Shown here: positions 37,201 to 42,567 of the stretch, one piece after another
Layout: every line of letters begins with the position of its first letter
Position numbering within the stretch: position 1 is the first letter of the stretch
Assembly: GCF_032884065.1 (NCBI RefSeq)
Contig: NC_088880.1
Span: 32,205,298-32,269,297, forward strand
Direction: 5' to 3'
Source of the DNA: Artemia franciscana
Lineage: Eukaryota; Arthropoda; Branchiopoda; Anostraca; Artemiidae
DNA: 64,000 nucleotides
Program-made: the position numbers and the translations under genes
Notes under the pieces: model-generated
The model's input: the letters and a program-made list of their open reading frames with translations, nothing else
What the model was told of the DNA's origin: nothing
Database searches by the model: none

Positions 37201-38654
37201 CCCAAAGAGAGCAGATCCAGCCCAGCTATGTCAGTCATGTATCATGAACTTGTGCTTATCCTTCTTACCATGTTTCATCCTGATCTCTCTACTCTAAGTC
37301 TTTTACAAGATTTCCAGCCCCCCCCCCTCAACAGAATTGGATCCAGTCAGGATTTGAAAAAAGAGATCTGAGTTACAAGGTCTTTCTAAATATGAAATTT
37401 CATTAAGATCTAATCACTCCTTTGTAAGTTAAAAATGACTCATTTTTTAGGATTATTCCCCCCCAAGGGAGCAGATCCATTCTAGTTATGTCAATCATGT
37501 ATCTAGGTCTTGTGCTTATTTTTCCCACCAAGTTTCATCCTGATCCCTCTACTCTAAGCATTTTCCAAGATTTTTGGTTTCTTTCTCCAACTCCCCCTAA
37601 TGTCACCAGATCTGGTTGGGATTTATAATAAGAACTCTGAGACATGATATCCTTCTAAATATCTAATTTAATTAGGATCTAATTGTCTATTTATAAGTTA
37701 AAAACATCTCATTTTTTCTAATTTTTCTGAATTAACCATCCTTCTACTCCCCCCAGATGGTTGAATTGGAAAAATGACAGTAAAATTCTAGTTAATTGAC
37801 TTCTTACTATCTCAGAAAGGGTTAAGGTTAGGAAAATGAAGCTTTCAGGGATGAATCTACCAACTAAAGTATGTCCCAGGAAGGTGTTTTGAAGCAACAA
37901 CCTACAACCCTTCTTCCTCTAGAGGGCCCTGACCTTTGATGACCTTTAGAAATATGTGTCTTATAAAAGGGAAATAGATCTTCTGCTTAATTGAAGTACA
38001 ACAAAATACCTTCCAGGACACACTTTAGCCTGTAGACCCATCCCTGAAAGTTTCATTTTCCAAACCCAAACAAATTAAAAGTTAAGGTAAAGGTAAAAAG
38101 TTAAGGTAAAATTTTGTTTTGTCAAAATTTCAATAGGTCTGTCATGTAGGCAAATTTCAGGGCCCTTGAGAGGGAGAAAGAGTGGAGGCAGGTACTTTAA
38201 AATACCTTCCTGGACATACTTTAGCCTGTAGACCCATCCCTGAAAGTTTCATTTTCTAAACCCAAACAAACTGAAAGTTAAGGTAAAATGTTGTTTTGTC
38301 AAAATTTCAATAGGTATAGACCTGTCATGTAGGCAACTTTCAGGGCCCTCTAAAGGGAGAAGGAGTGGAGGTGGGTACTTTAAAATACCTTCCTGGGACA
38401 TACTTTAGCATGTAGACACATCCCTGAAAGTTTCATTTTCCTAACCTAAACCGTTTCTGAGATAGCAAGAAGTCAATTAACAAGAATTTTACCGGAAAGA
38501 GGATTAGGTCCTATATCATATGTAGGACACAATAGTAGGCTAGCCTAACACATATTTTCCTAGCCAACAGACAAACATAACCTACCTGATTTTCCAGAGA
38601 AATATCAAGGTAAGCATAGAAACATGGATCTTCTAGTTCTCTTTCATCTTCCAT
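84..38654 (-). CDS. eIF3m: Eukaryotic translation initiation factor 3 subunit M, complete, 7 coding exons
   Basis: The gene encodes a 400-residue PCI-domain subunit of the cytoplasmic eIF3 complex, which helps recruit mRNA and assemble the 43S pre-initiation complex. Coding exons on the minus strand are 38586-38654, 33406-33579, 25671-25765, 20968-21180, 14008-14273, 9255-9448 and 84-275, 1203 coding bases including the stop. Every junction has AG/GT borders and phases agree (0, 0, 2, 2, 1, 0). The translation follows known animal eIF3m along its length: an N-terminal DIS-ENQ segment, an ELxxY block, the [10 protein letters not shown] block, a [10 protein letters not shown] helix, the HELLTIF and DSLG blocks, the KMRLLTFM winged-helix start and the MHRTFGK C-terminal motif. 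Length is slightly above the usual 370-390, through a C-terminal extension. The whole span is over 38 kb because the introns are full of repeats. I recognise the family from conserved motifs; no search was run. Confidence 0.96.
380..695 (-). mobile_element. LINE fragment, C-terminal end of reverse transcriptase ORF
   Basis: The minus strand encodes a C-terminal LINE peptide, [13 protein letters not shown], then [16 protein letters not shown] and [17 protein letters not shown], ending at a stop at 468-470. The [22 protein letters not shown] motif also occurs at 5300-5413, and a core RT piece with a similar style is at 41739, suggesting one dispersed family. The copy is 5' truncated near 695 and the 3' UTR probably continues to about 380. 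Confidence 0.75.
2828..3012. repeat. Direct repeat pair enclosing a hairpin-rich segment
   Basis: A segment of about 42 bp containing ACAGGTTGACTCTAGTTC occurs at about 2833 and again at about 2969. Between them, blocks of CACTTATAAG/CTTATAAGTG type can fold on each other. This may be the end region of an unidentified short element. Confidence 0.5.
3405..4497. repeat. Tandem array, about 225-bp units, roughly 5 copies
   Basis: Units begin near 3411, 3640, 3864 and 4266, and each runs from CTGTTTRTTCCGCATG through TTTTAGTC and CAGTCTGCCCATT motifs to ATTGAATTCCTAATCTTTTA and a TATATATGG end. One unit between 3864 and 4266 is internally shortened. Related single copies appear near 10340-10500 and 16430-16620, so the array looks like local amplification of a dispersed element. 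Confidence 0.75.
5222..5460 (+). mobile_element. LINE fragment, C-terminal end of reverse transcriptase ORF
   Basis: The plus strand encodes [20 protein letters not shown] followed by [20 protein letters not shown] and a cysteine, with a TAG stop at 5411-5413. It is the same family as the minus-strand copy at 468-692 but in the opposite orientation. The upstream part is frame-shifted and only the last 60 or so codons are recognisable. Confidence 0.75.
5535..5985. mobile_element. Foldback MITE with about 135-bp near-perfect inverted arms
   Basis: The left arm (about 5535-5668) and right arm (about 5848-5985) are near-perfect reverse complements. They include the blocks AAAGTCGAACCTTAAAACGT, a GC-rich GGGGGGCTGCCGCCCCCC palindrome and TCTTTAAAAGCTGGGGG. 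The spacer is about 180 bp with no coding potential. Related arm sequence continues at 5985-6120, perhaps a second decayed copy. This pattern fits a non-autonomous DNA transposon; the superfamily is unknown. Confidence 0.8.
6246..6320 (-). repeat. tRNA-Lys(UUU)-like SINE head or tRNA pseudogene
   Basis: The minus strand carries a good A box (TAGCTCAGTTGG), a CTTTTAA anticodon loop (UUU) and a perfect B box (GGTTCAAGTCC) with a paired T stem. The 3' acceptor strand ACGGGCG has no partner at the 5' side, and the anticodon stem pairs badly. It is therefore not a working tRNA gene but a tRNA-derived element with an internal Pol III promoter. Confidence 0.7.
6395..6860. repeat. Direct repeat pair of about 140 bp, period about 305 bp
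   Basis: Nearly identical blocks at about 6408-6540 and 6710-6845 share GGTTTCTGGAAAACAGGGAA, ATTTCGCGGATAAGCTCCTG and CAGCCCGATCGGACAACGTT. The sequence between includes an unrelated spacer of about 170 bp. It is probably a tandemly duplicated part of a transposon; the GC content is higher than the surroundings. Long open frames crossing it are not conserved between the two copies. Confidence 0.7.
8810..9254 (-). pseudogene. Tandem decayed copies of eIF3m exon 6
   Basis: Downstream of exon 6 there are three further partial copies of its 3' half plus the first bases of the intron, at about 9054-9210, 8925-9053 and 8810-8924. The first two are spaced about 157 bp apart. The copy at about 9100-9190 still reads [20 protein letters not shown]; the next reads the same block but has a stop after MLKS; the last has [15 protein letters not shown] and a stop. 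All are shortened or broken upstream, so they are not likely to be used as exons, though splicing was not tested. Confidence 0.85.
9255..9448 (-). CDS. eIF3m: eIF3m coding exon 6, PCI winged helix (residues 273-337)
   Basis: The acceptor is TTTTTATAG. The exon encodes [20 protein letters not shown], then [20 protein letters not shown], then [20 protein letters not shown], the winged-helix half of the PCI domain. The 3' border is placed at AAAAAG|GTTTTC because joining there gives a gap-free [14 protein letters not shown] match to other eIF3m proteins. This donor fits consensus poorly compared with the other five in the gene. The 3' half of the exon is repeated in decayed form directly downstream (8810-9254). 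Confidence 0.95.
10670..11465. repeat. Minisatellite, about 47-bp units with a higher-order repeat
   Basis: The unit is of the form CTTAGGCAGCTCTGTGTTGC followed by GATGAGAAGAGTTGCTGTTG and TATCAGC. Variant units come in a repeating order of about five (including a CTAAGGCAAGC variant and a TAGCTTTTGTGTTGCGACAAG variant), giving a second period of about 235-260 bp seen roughly three times. Confidence 0.85.
12240..13160. repeat. Tandem array, about 150-170-bp units, 5-6 copies
   Basis: Units share ACTACAACACAACC, a CTTGTAACTTGTATGCA block, TTTGCTGCATGAACACAA and a TTTATTGTAGTGCATAGC block. The copies diverge by point changes and small indels. Open frames through it are repeat artefacts. Confidence 0.75.
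14008..14273 (-). CDS. eIF3m: eIF3m coding exon 5 (residues 184-273)
   Basis: The exon runs from a TTTTTAG acceptor to a TTAG|GTAAAG donor (phase 2 in, phase 1 out). It encodes [40 protein letters not shown], a [14 protein letters not shown] segment and EFVDSLG. This is the start of the PCI domain and the most conserved stretch of the protein. The junction codons rebuild KES-EKAAKV upstream and DSLG-LSHE downstream. Confidence 0.97.
14840..15740 (-). mobile_element. Degenerate hAT-like transposase remnant
   Basis: Minus-strand pieces in shifting frames look like a hAT-type transposase. At 15540-15720 there is [20 protein letters not shown] followed by [15 protein letters not shown], resembling the RW-L--ERLLEQW block. 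At 15230-15400 there is [20 protein letters not shown]. At 14875-15160 lies a lysine- and glutamate-rich helical segment. Several stops and frameshifts break it and no terminal repeats were identified. The superfamily assignment rests on motif style only. Confidence 0.45.
17100..17390 (+). mobile_element. LINE 3' end, reverse transcriptase C-terminus
   Basis: The plus strand encodes [20 protein letters not shown] followed by [13 protein letters not shown] and a stop at about 17372. W-LAQDRP-WR---ALC is the familiar C-terminus of RTE/CR1-like LINE polyproteins. A TAAGTTAGTAAGTAAG tail follows, typical of a non-LTR 3' end. The region upstream is frame-shifted. Confidence 0.75.
18640..18862 (+). 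mobile_element. LINE 3' end with (ATT)n tail
   Basis: A T-rich 3' UTR-like stretch ends in AACAAATAAATTATTATTATT. The same kind of ending (AAAATAAATTATTATTATT) closes the longer LINE at 31035-33222. It is likely a severely 5'-truncated copy of a related element. Confidence 0.5.
19270..20045 (-). mobile_element. 5'-truncated LINE, RT C-terminal region
   Basis: An uninterrupted minus-strand frame of just over 200 codons encodes the post-catalytic part of a Jockey/CR1-style reverse transcriptase: [18 protein letters not shown], then [16 protein letters not shown], then [11 protein letters not shown] and a C-terminal [20 protein letters not shown] block, stop near 19409. The 3' UTR ends in an AATAAATAAAAATAAAT tail near 19270. 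The 5' truncation is at about 20045. The frame is clean, so insertion looks fairly recent. Confidence 0.85.
20425..20790. repeat. Tandem array, 73-74-bp units, 5 copies, each with a GACGTA palindrome
   Basis: Five units run CTCAGAGGATGACGTAGCAT, ACGTCATTCATTGGAGGCAG and GACTGGTGATTTTTGAGCC with a short A run. Each contains GACGTAGCATACGTC, a 6-bp inverted repeat with a 3-bp centre. The inner copies are almost identical; the outer ones have diverged. Confidence 0.9.
20968..21180 (-). CDS. eIF3m: eIF3m coding exon 4 (residues 113-184)
   Basis: The acceptor is TTTTGTTTTAG and the donor AAAG|GTAAGC (phase 2). It encodes [20 protein letters not shown] and ends in [14 protein letters not shown]-type helices; the [10 protein letters not shown] block is a strong eIF3m signature. 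It is part of the helical repeat domain that packs against neighbouring eIF3 subunits. Confidence 0.95.
21225..21990. repeat. Degenerate tandem repeat, about 250-bp units
   Basis: Three or so diverged units share GAGTAGTATTTYGCTRC, a CTGAATTTCA block and AAAATGTCTTTGC-type segments, as at about 21250, 21480, 21630 and 21805. It may be the decayed product of local duplication. Confidence 0.5.
22105..22285. repeat. (TAA)n microsatellite
   Basis: There are about 180 bp of TAA/AAT repeats, interrupted at the left and nearly pure at 22215-22285. The polyisoleucine/leucine open frame across it is an artefact. It may be the tail of a minus-strand LINE of the (ATT)n-tailed type, but no LINE coding sequence lies beside it. 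Confidence 0.9.
24545..24602 (+). mobile_element. 3' tip of the hairpin-ended element
   Basis: The sequence GAATTTGCGATTGCTATATG, followed by the hairpin CACTTGGTTAATACCAAGTG and CCATAAAAA, matches the last 55 or so bases of the 455-bp element at 28132-28586. The 7-bp hairpin stem is perfect here, whereas the 28.5-kb copy has two substitutions. No 5' part is present. Confidence 0.75.
24890..25086 (-). mobile_element. tRNA-Leu-like SINE
   Basis: On the minus strand the head GGAGCCTCTCTAGCCGAGTG starts at 25086 and contains an A box (TAGCCGAGTGG). It is followed by CTGGACTCACGATCC, like the anticodon arm of tRNA-Leu, and by B-box-like matches (AATTCAAATTC; further on GGGTTCCAATC). The 3' boundary is uncertain, and the body continues at least to 24890. 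Pol III transcription is inferred from the boxes. Confidence 0.65.
25671..25765 (-). CDS. eIF3m: eIF3m coding exon 3 (residues 82-113)
   Basis: This 95-bp exon starts after TTTTACAG and ends at AAAGT|GTAAGT, phase 2. It encodes [20 protein letters not shown] and a following lysine-rich helix, equivalent to the ESLCEKL helix of vertebrate eIF3m. It is short and easily missed, but frame, both splice sites and position between exons 2 and 4 all agree. Confidence 0.92.
26070..29825 (+). mobile_element. Degenerate Jockey/CR1-type LINE with interrupted endonuclease-RT ORF
   Basis: Pieces appear in order on the plus strand. At 26516-27031 there is an endonuclease-like segment with [20 protein letters not shown] and [15 protein letters not shown]. 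At 27916-28137 there is the start of the [21 protein letters not shown]. At 28587-29612 the RT continues with [22 protein letters not shown], a catalytic box changed to FVEDMSLLE, and a C-terminal thumb with [13 protein letters not shown]. Stops and frameshifts occur throughout and the YxDD aspartate pair is lost, so it is dead. The 3' UTR ends at 29822 in a CT-repeat tail. A proline-rich frame at 26077-26526 may be ORF1-like but is unproven. Confidence 0.85.
28132..28586 (+). mobile_element. 455-bp non-autonomous element with short terminal inverted match and hairpins
   Basis: The element interrupts the LINE RT between an AAG codon (28129-28131) and an AAT codon (28587-28589). Removing it restores one continuous RT frame (TIYNK-NLENPD). 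Near its 5' end an ATATGGCAC block is inverted relative to the 3' end; the 36.1-kb copy reads TATGGCACTTG there, matching the reverse complement of the 3' tip. A palindrome of GAGCTCAT/ATGAGCTC type lies near the 5' end, and a hairpin of the CACTTGG/CCAAGTG type lies before the terminal CCATAAAAA. No target duplication longer than about 2 bp is visible. Short asymmetric termini, a 3' hairpin and no clear duplication recall Helitron/Helentron-derived elements; that class is an inference. Confidence 0.8.
30390..30700. repeat. Tandem repeat, about 105-bp units, 3 copies
   Basis: Units share GGTTTAATGGA, a TTTACTGAACTGAACAGTTC block and ACATACTAGAATAGCATGTA followed by GATTTGACA. The first two are most alike and the third carries an insertion. 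Confidence 0.8.
31035..33222 (+). mobile_element. 5'-truncated LINE with long, nearly intact reverse transcriptase ORF
   Basis: A 688-codon open frame (31045-33111) begins in the last part of an endonuclease (DIDHLPI, the usual SDHxPI box) and continues through a full RT palm: [19 protein letters not shown] near residue 325, the catalytic [12 protein letters not shown] near 390, [12 protein letters not shown] near 449 and the YADD box near 489. Two conserved positions are changed (LSKAFD to LSKDFD, and RQG to RQD). The last 80 or so codons seem to slip frame, since a neighbouring frame reads [20 protein letters not shown]. The 3' end is AAAATAAATTATTATTATT near 33219. It is probably a dead copy of an I/Jockey-like element, but young enough to keep its frame. 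Confidence 0.88.
33406..33579 (-). CDS. eIF3m: eIF3m coding exon 2 (residues 24-81)
   Basis: The exon has 58 whole codons between a TTCTTTTAG acceptor and a TGT|GTAAGG donor. It encodes [17 protein letters not shown], then an acidic [15 protein letters not shown] helix and an [11 protein letters not shown] helix, the N-terminal helical repeat region of eIF3m. It joins exon 1 in phase 0 to give [11 protein letters not shown], which lines up without gaps with other animal eIF3m proteins. Confidence 0.94.
36084..37780 (+). mobile_element. Hairpin-ended element with tandemly expanded core, 3' end missing
   Basis: The first 390 or so bases match the element at 28132-28586 from AGCTAAGAGCTCATATGGCA onward through TGAGACACAAGGTCCTTCTA and CATTGTCCTAGC. 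From about 36480 a core unit is repeated about five times with 240-290-bp spacing (and one larger gap): GAGAGCAGATCC, TATGTCAATCATGTATCTA, TTTCATCCTGATCTCTCTAC, TCTAAGCATTTTCCAAGATT, a pyrimidine run, GGGATTTAAAATAAGAGCTC and ATTAAGATCTGATCACC. The 455-bp copy has only one such unit. The terminal hairpin is absent, and the sequence is cut by the element that starts at 37781. Confidence 0.8.
37781..38494. mobile_element. Inverted-repeat element, about 110-bp arms, internal tandem repeat
   Basis: The left arm (about 37781-37890) starts GTAAAATTCTAGTTAATTGA and is the reverse complement, with few changes, of the right arm (about 38380-38494), which ends TCAATTAACAAGAATTTTAC. Between the arms, a unit of about 190 bp with TTTAGCCTGTAGACCCATCC, CTGAAAGTTTCATTTTC and TGTCATGTAGGCAA is repeated about two and a half times. 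It has inserted into the expanded element on its left, at the position equivalent to the AAACGAC block near 28420 in the short copy. It is a non-autonomous DNA transposon; the superfamily is not clear. Confidence 0.8.
38586..38654 (-). CDS. eIF3m: eIF3m coding exon 1 (residues 1-23)
   Basis: This exon holds the start codon at 38654-38652, with G at -3 and G at +4, a favourable Kozak context. An in-frame TAG lies upstream at 38681-38679, which supports this start. The 23 residues are acidic ([10 protein letters not shown]...) and end in DISLENQ, matching the conserved DIS-acidic-Q segment of eIF3m. The donor is CAG|GTAGGT, phase 0. Confidence 0.93.
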
Positions 38655-40329
38655 TGCTGATATTGATGACTTTGCTATCTATTTAACTAAAATAAATCTT
38701 GCACCGTCTATACTATGGGATGAACCAAAGCTAAACAGCCGCTATTCTGCTTCTTCTTAAAAAATTATTTTTTTTAGGTAGCGCTAACTTATAAAAGTGG
38801 TAAGTAACGCAAGTGTCAACTATAAAAATCACCAGCGTTCTCTAGCACTTGTCAATTCTTGTAATTTTAAAGCTCACTTATTTTGCATATGTCAGACACT
38901 TTTACAACAGTAATTTTGCCAGTTACACTTAATTACACTAATTTTATTTTATCAATAAACTGAAAAATATCAAGAAACAGCAAGTGTTAGAAGTCAATTA
39001 TGTTTTTTTGGTAACACTAGCCCCAGTTCCTTCTTTTATAACTTACCCATACTCTTCGGGTAGTGCTGCGCATAGTTTATGCTTCACTAATCATAGAAAG
39101 AAAATTACAAATTTGAGACTCGAAATGAGCCAAATTCGAAATTGCTTTTGTACGACAAATTGACCTAAAACTAAAAGAAAGAAGATGAAATCTACATATT
39201 TATTCTATTGAGTGTTATCTTTCTAAATTAGTATAAAATAATTCTTTACTGATGACCTGCTAAATTTGAATAGGTTTGTCAATCAACTCTCGAGTGACTC
39301 TGAGATGCTGTATAAGCAATATATTAAAGAAGGTTTGTTATTTAACGTGTGAAAATATGCCGTCCCGTTTTTCAAGGCGGGGCACTGCGAAGAAGAGATC
39401 CTTTTGGATGATTCAGTTGTAAGACCATATGAGAGTATTACTTATTACTAGAAAATCCTCATTGTTTACCTTTCAATTATTGGTAGCAAACAAAGGCCGC
39501 AAATTCCTTGCGTCGCTATATATTCCATTGCCCTTCCACATTTACCGTATATTGTACCTTTTGGGAAACACCAGTCTTCCACTCGATGCTCAAAAGGAAA
39601 ACATCCACAATGGAAAAGGAATTTTTTTATCACGCGTAATTGTCGTGTATTCAAACAAAAGCCTGTGCTAACTTTGTCACCAGCAATTTTCTGAAAAACG
39701 CTAATGGAAAAGCAAACCCTTGGCTAGCTCTTTTCTGCCAATAATTCTACTAATGTATATAATGTGTGAATACTTCTAGTGATGATCCATAGTGTAACTT
39801 TTCTTTTTTCTTCATTTGTTATACTCTGTTCTAATTTCACATCAATTTTTGGTCAATAGAATTACTTAGTTACTTACTTACCTATTCTTATGATCTGTAA
39901 CTTTGACTCATTCTAATATCTTTATACCTTTTGATGCGCGTTTTTAATTGATGAATTATTTTTAATTTAACAATCTTATGCGATTTTACATATTCCATAA
40001 ATTAAATAAGTAACGTTAGTGGCAACATGAAGTCAGTTTTACTCATCATCCATTAGTATATTGAGTTTAAGACCAAGTGCATCTTGTTCATGGAATATTA
40101 ATTTGCCTGTGCACAAATGGTGGAGGAAAGGGTTTCCCTTACCTGGAATTAGCTGAATTCTTGATTGACTGGAACTCTTGCTCATCTATAGCTACCTGCT
40201 TTCACTACCGGCTACTGTTTGCTGCATCGAACTAGCCAAAATGGCTGTATGCAATCTAACTCCTCTCCAATTTATTCCACAATTTTCTGAGAAAGATATC
40301 TACTACCTATTTTGTATTGTATCAGATTA

Positions 40330-40450
40330 ACGACGCTTCTTGACTACTAAGGTCCCTGCGTTGGCCCTGCAGTGCATTCCTGCAGCATGATTCGATCTCT
40401 GGGTCCCGTATTACCAAGCAAAGGTCAAACCCACTGCGCCACCACAGGAC
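40330..40450 (-). mobile_element. tRNA-derived SINE with A and B boxes
   Basis: On the minus strand the head reads TCCTGTGGTGGCGCAGTGGG, with an A box TGGCGCAGTGG at 40441-40431 and a B-box-like GATCGAATCAT at 40397-40387, the right spacing for an internal Pol III promoter. The segment continues with CTGCAGGAATGCACTGCAGG, itself partly palindromic. The parent tRNA is not clear. Confidence 0.65.
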
Positions 40451-40997
40451 TACTACCTATTTTTGCTTTTTCAACATCAGTGTTTGAAAACCGGCCATCA
40501 AATTTCTACCACTTTACAATTCTTAAATCAATTCAAATCATTTATTGAAAAACAAAATACAGGCTTTAATAGGCATGGCCAAAAAATAGTATGTTTAAGG
40601 AAAGAAAAATAAGTCAATACTAAAATTTTGGGTCAAAACTTTAAATGATACTATAATGTTTAAAATTGGTTAACATATGAGAAATAATCAAAATCTACGA
40701 ATTATTAAAAACGTGAAAAAACTCATCACAAAGGTTCGCAAATAGTACCTGGGATAAACCAGCGTCGATTTTGAACTTTTACAGTCCCTTCTCTGAGGAG
40801 TCAGTACCCAGAAGGGACAAAAGAAGGCACGGGGAAGTTCTCGTAAATGGGCCAGACGAAAAGCGCTGAGCCAAATTTTGTGTGTAGTTTCTCAAAACGG
40901 GTATAAAGAGATCGAGTCTAGATGCCAAACCGTTCAATTTCTTCCCTTTAGTCTTTTCAAACACTTCGTGGTAACGAACTGTTACCAACTGTTACCC

Positions 40998-41098
40998 TCC
41001 GCAATCCCTCGCTCTTTACGCTAAAGTTTGACTCTTCGCCACAATTCTACTTTTTAAAACAATTAAAAGCTTTAGCGTAAAGAGCGAGGGATTGCGGA
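40998..41098. repeat. Perfect 28-bp inverted repeat with 45-bp loop
   Basis: The 28 bases at 40998-41025 (starting CCGCAATCCCTCGCTC) are exactly reverse-complementary to 41071-41098 (starting CTTTAGCGTAAAGAGCGAGG). The right arm leads into a dispersed repeat (AATTTCTGTTCGTTTTAAG, TCGCTCCTTACTTTCAG) found again near 20115-20250 and 43865-44000, so this is probably the junction of two inverted copies of that repeat. Confidence 0.85.
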
Positions 41099-41709
41099 GC
41101 GGACAACCCATTTCGTATACGGAGTAATTTCTGTTCGTTTTAAGGTTTAATGTCGCTCCTTACTTTCAGCTAAAAAAATTAGTTTTTTTTATTTAATTCT
41201 AGGCAAAAATGACAAACAGGAAATGCATGTTATAAAACTGGGTGGATAATACGCAGAAAATTAGTTTTAGTGTATCCTTTGACACGCTGAATTTCTTTGG
41301 GGTTTTCAAAATTTGGATCGCCCCGTTTGCCTCTTTTACAATCAATCTAGCATTTTATTGCTAATAAGGTCAGAAGAGATCATTACCCCTACTAGGGTAA
41401 TGATGTTTCTGAGGAGATTTGAGTCTATAGGTGGTTCCAATTCAGGGTGGCTTTTCGAAGGAATAACGAAGTCATTACCGGGCATTTATCTTTATTTACC
41501 ACCATGCTGGAACAAGTTACATAGGAACAAGTAGTATAAACAGTATTTAAAGTGCCAAACAGGCATAAAAATGAAAACAAAACTTATCTGTACTAATCTC
41601 TTAAATGAAGTACTTTACAAGTTCTTCTTCATACTTTTTTAATTTTTGCTCAAAATATATCAACAGGCTTTCAACATTCAAACAAACGCTTGTAAAATTT
41701 TGTCAGTTA

Positions 41710-41960
41710 TATGAGTCTGCCCTTATATATGGATCATTTTGATGGACTTTGTCATAAGGAGCACAGGAAAGGCAATGGGAGACCACGGAATCAAATGGGG
41801 AGGAAAAACTTTCCTGAACTTAGATTATGCTGATGATTTAAGCATCCTAGATGAAAGTGTGAGCAAAATAAATGAGCTTCTAGAGGTTTCGCAAGCTCAA
41901 GGTGCTAGAATAGGTTTAAAAATTAATTCAGCTCTTCAGACAAGAAACAAAAACAAGCAT
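41710..41960 (+). mobile_element. LINE fragment with reverse transcriptase catalytic box
   Basis: A frame beginning at 41739 encodes MMDFVIRSTGKAMGDHGIKW followed by LDYADDLSILDESVSKINEL and GARIGLKIN, the palm region with the YADD box of a craniate/arthropod-type LINE RT. Homology ends abruptly near 41935. It is likely the same family as the C-terminal fragments at 468-692 and 5300-5413. Confidence 0.85.
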
Positions 41961-42276
41961 AAATCAGTTAAGCTACTAGCTTGTAATTTATTTTTGAATT
42001 TTATATGAAACGGTATTTTCTATGATTTGCAGTATTCCATGAGCATAGTGCGCTGCAGTCAAATATGAATTTTAGTTTGAAACGAAATAGTAATGTTGGT
42101 CGAGCCAAGTACTTGAAAATTTCGAAGATTGGACAGATTATAGTAAATAATGGTAATGTAAAGTAAAAGCATTTGAAGGATGGACTTAACTTTCCAAGCT
42201 GCGGGAATTTCTGCCAATGCCATAGGGATATTCTCGTTTTTTATTAAAAATGTGATCTTTTGTCAGAAACGAACAA

Positions 42277-42282
42277 TTTATT
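42277..42282 (-). promoter_or_regulatory. Possible polyadenylation signal of the membrane-protein gene
   Basis: An AATAAA on the minus strand lies about 170 bases past the stop codon; a second one is at 42240-42245. In AT-rich sequence such hexamers occur by chance, so this is a weak call. Confidence 0.4.
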
Positions 42283-42453
42283 TAACCCATAAAGATGTAG
42301 TAATTTTAGTAGCATACCGAGATTTTAAAAAACAAAACATGTATTGGCATTACATCATAAACAGAAGTTATAGCTTCATAAAAGTATCTAAATCAAGCTT
42401 GCTAGTAATAAATTATAATTTATGAATTAAGTACAAAAGTAACTACTACACAA

Positions 42454-42567
42454 CTAAAGAAGATCTTCTTCTTCATCCATATAATCCACGTCAGTGGCGT
42501 TTGAAAATGTAGCAGTCGTGATTGTCGTACAATTTGTAACATTTGAAGTTACACTGTCTGTCATTGC
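42454..42567 (-). CDS. Membrane-protein gene, last exon: cytoplasmic tail end with acidic dileucine
   Basis: The acceptor is ATTTTTTTACAG and the stop TAG is at 42456-42454. It encodes AMTDSVTSNVTNCTTITTAT, a threonine-rich stretch, and ends DYMDEEEDLL. The ending fits the [DE]xxxL[LI] sorting signal. Phase 0 matches the preceding exon. Confidence 0.82.
   Translation of the reverse strand, partial: AMTDSVTSNVTNCTTITTATFSNATDVDYMDEEEDLL

Larger units (their letters stand above)
33580..38585 (-). other. eIF3m intron 1
   Basis: The left half (33580-36080) shows no recognisable feature beyond AT-rich sequence and short homopolymers. The right half holds the 5' end of the hairpin-ended element and its expanded core (36084-37780), then a nested inverted-repeat element (37781-38494). 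Confidence 0.8.
38655..42453. other. Intergenic region between the two host genes
   Basis: This stretch lies upstream of eIF3m and downstream of the membrane-protein gene. It should contain the eIF3m 5' UTR and promoter next to 38655; I cannot define a TATA box or start site with confidence. Other contents are a tRNA-like SINE (40330-40450), a palindrome (40998-41098) with flanking repeat sequence to 41290, and a LINE RT fragment (41710-41960). Nothing definable was seen in 38800-40300. Confidence 0.7.

Noticed and set aside
38785-38800. TATA-like TTATAAAAG near the eIF3m start
   Set aside because: The good match is on the plus strand, the wrong direction for eIF3m; in AT-rich DNA such matches are common, so no promoter is called.
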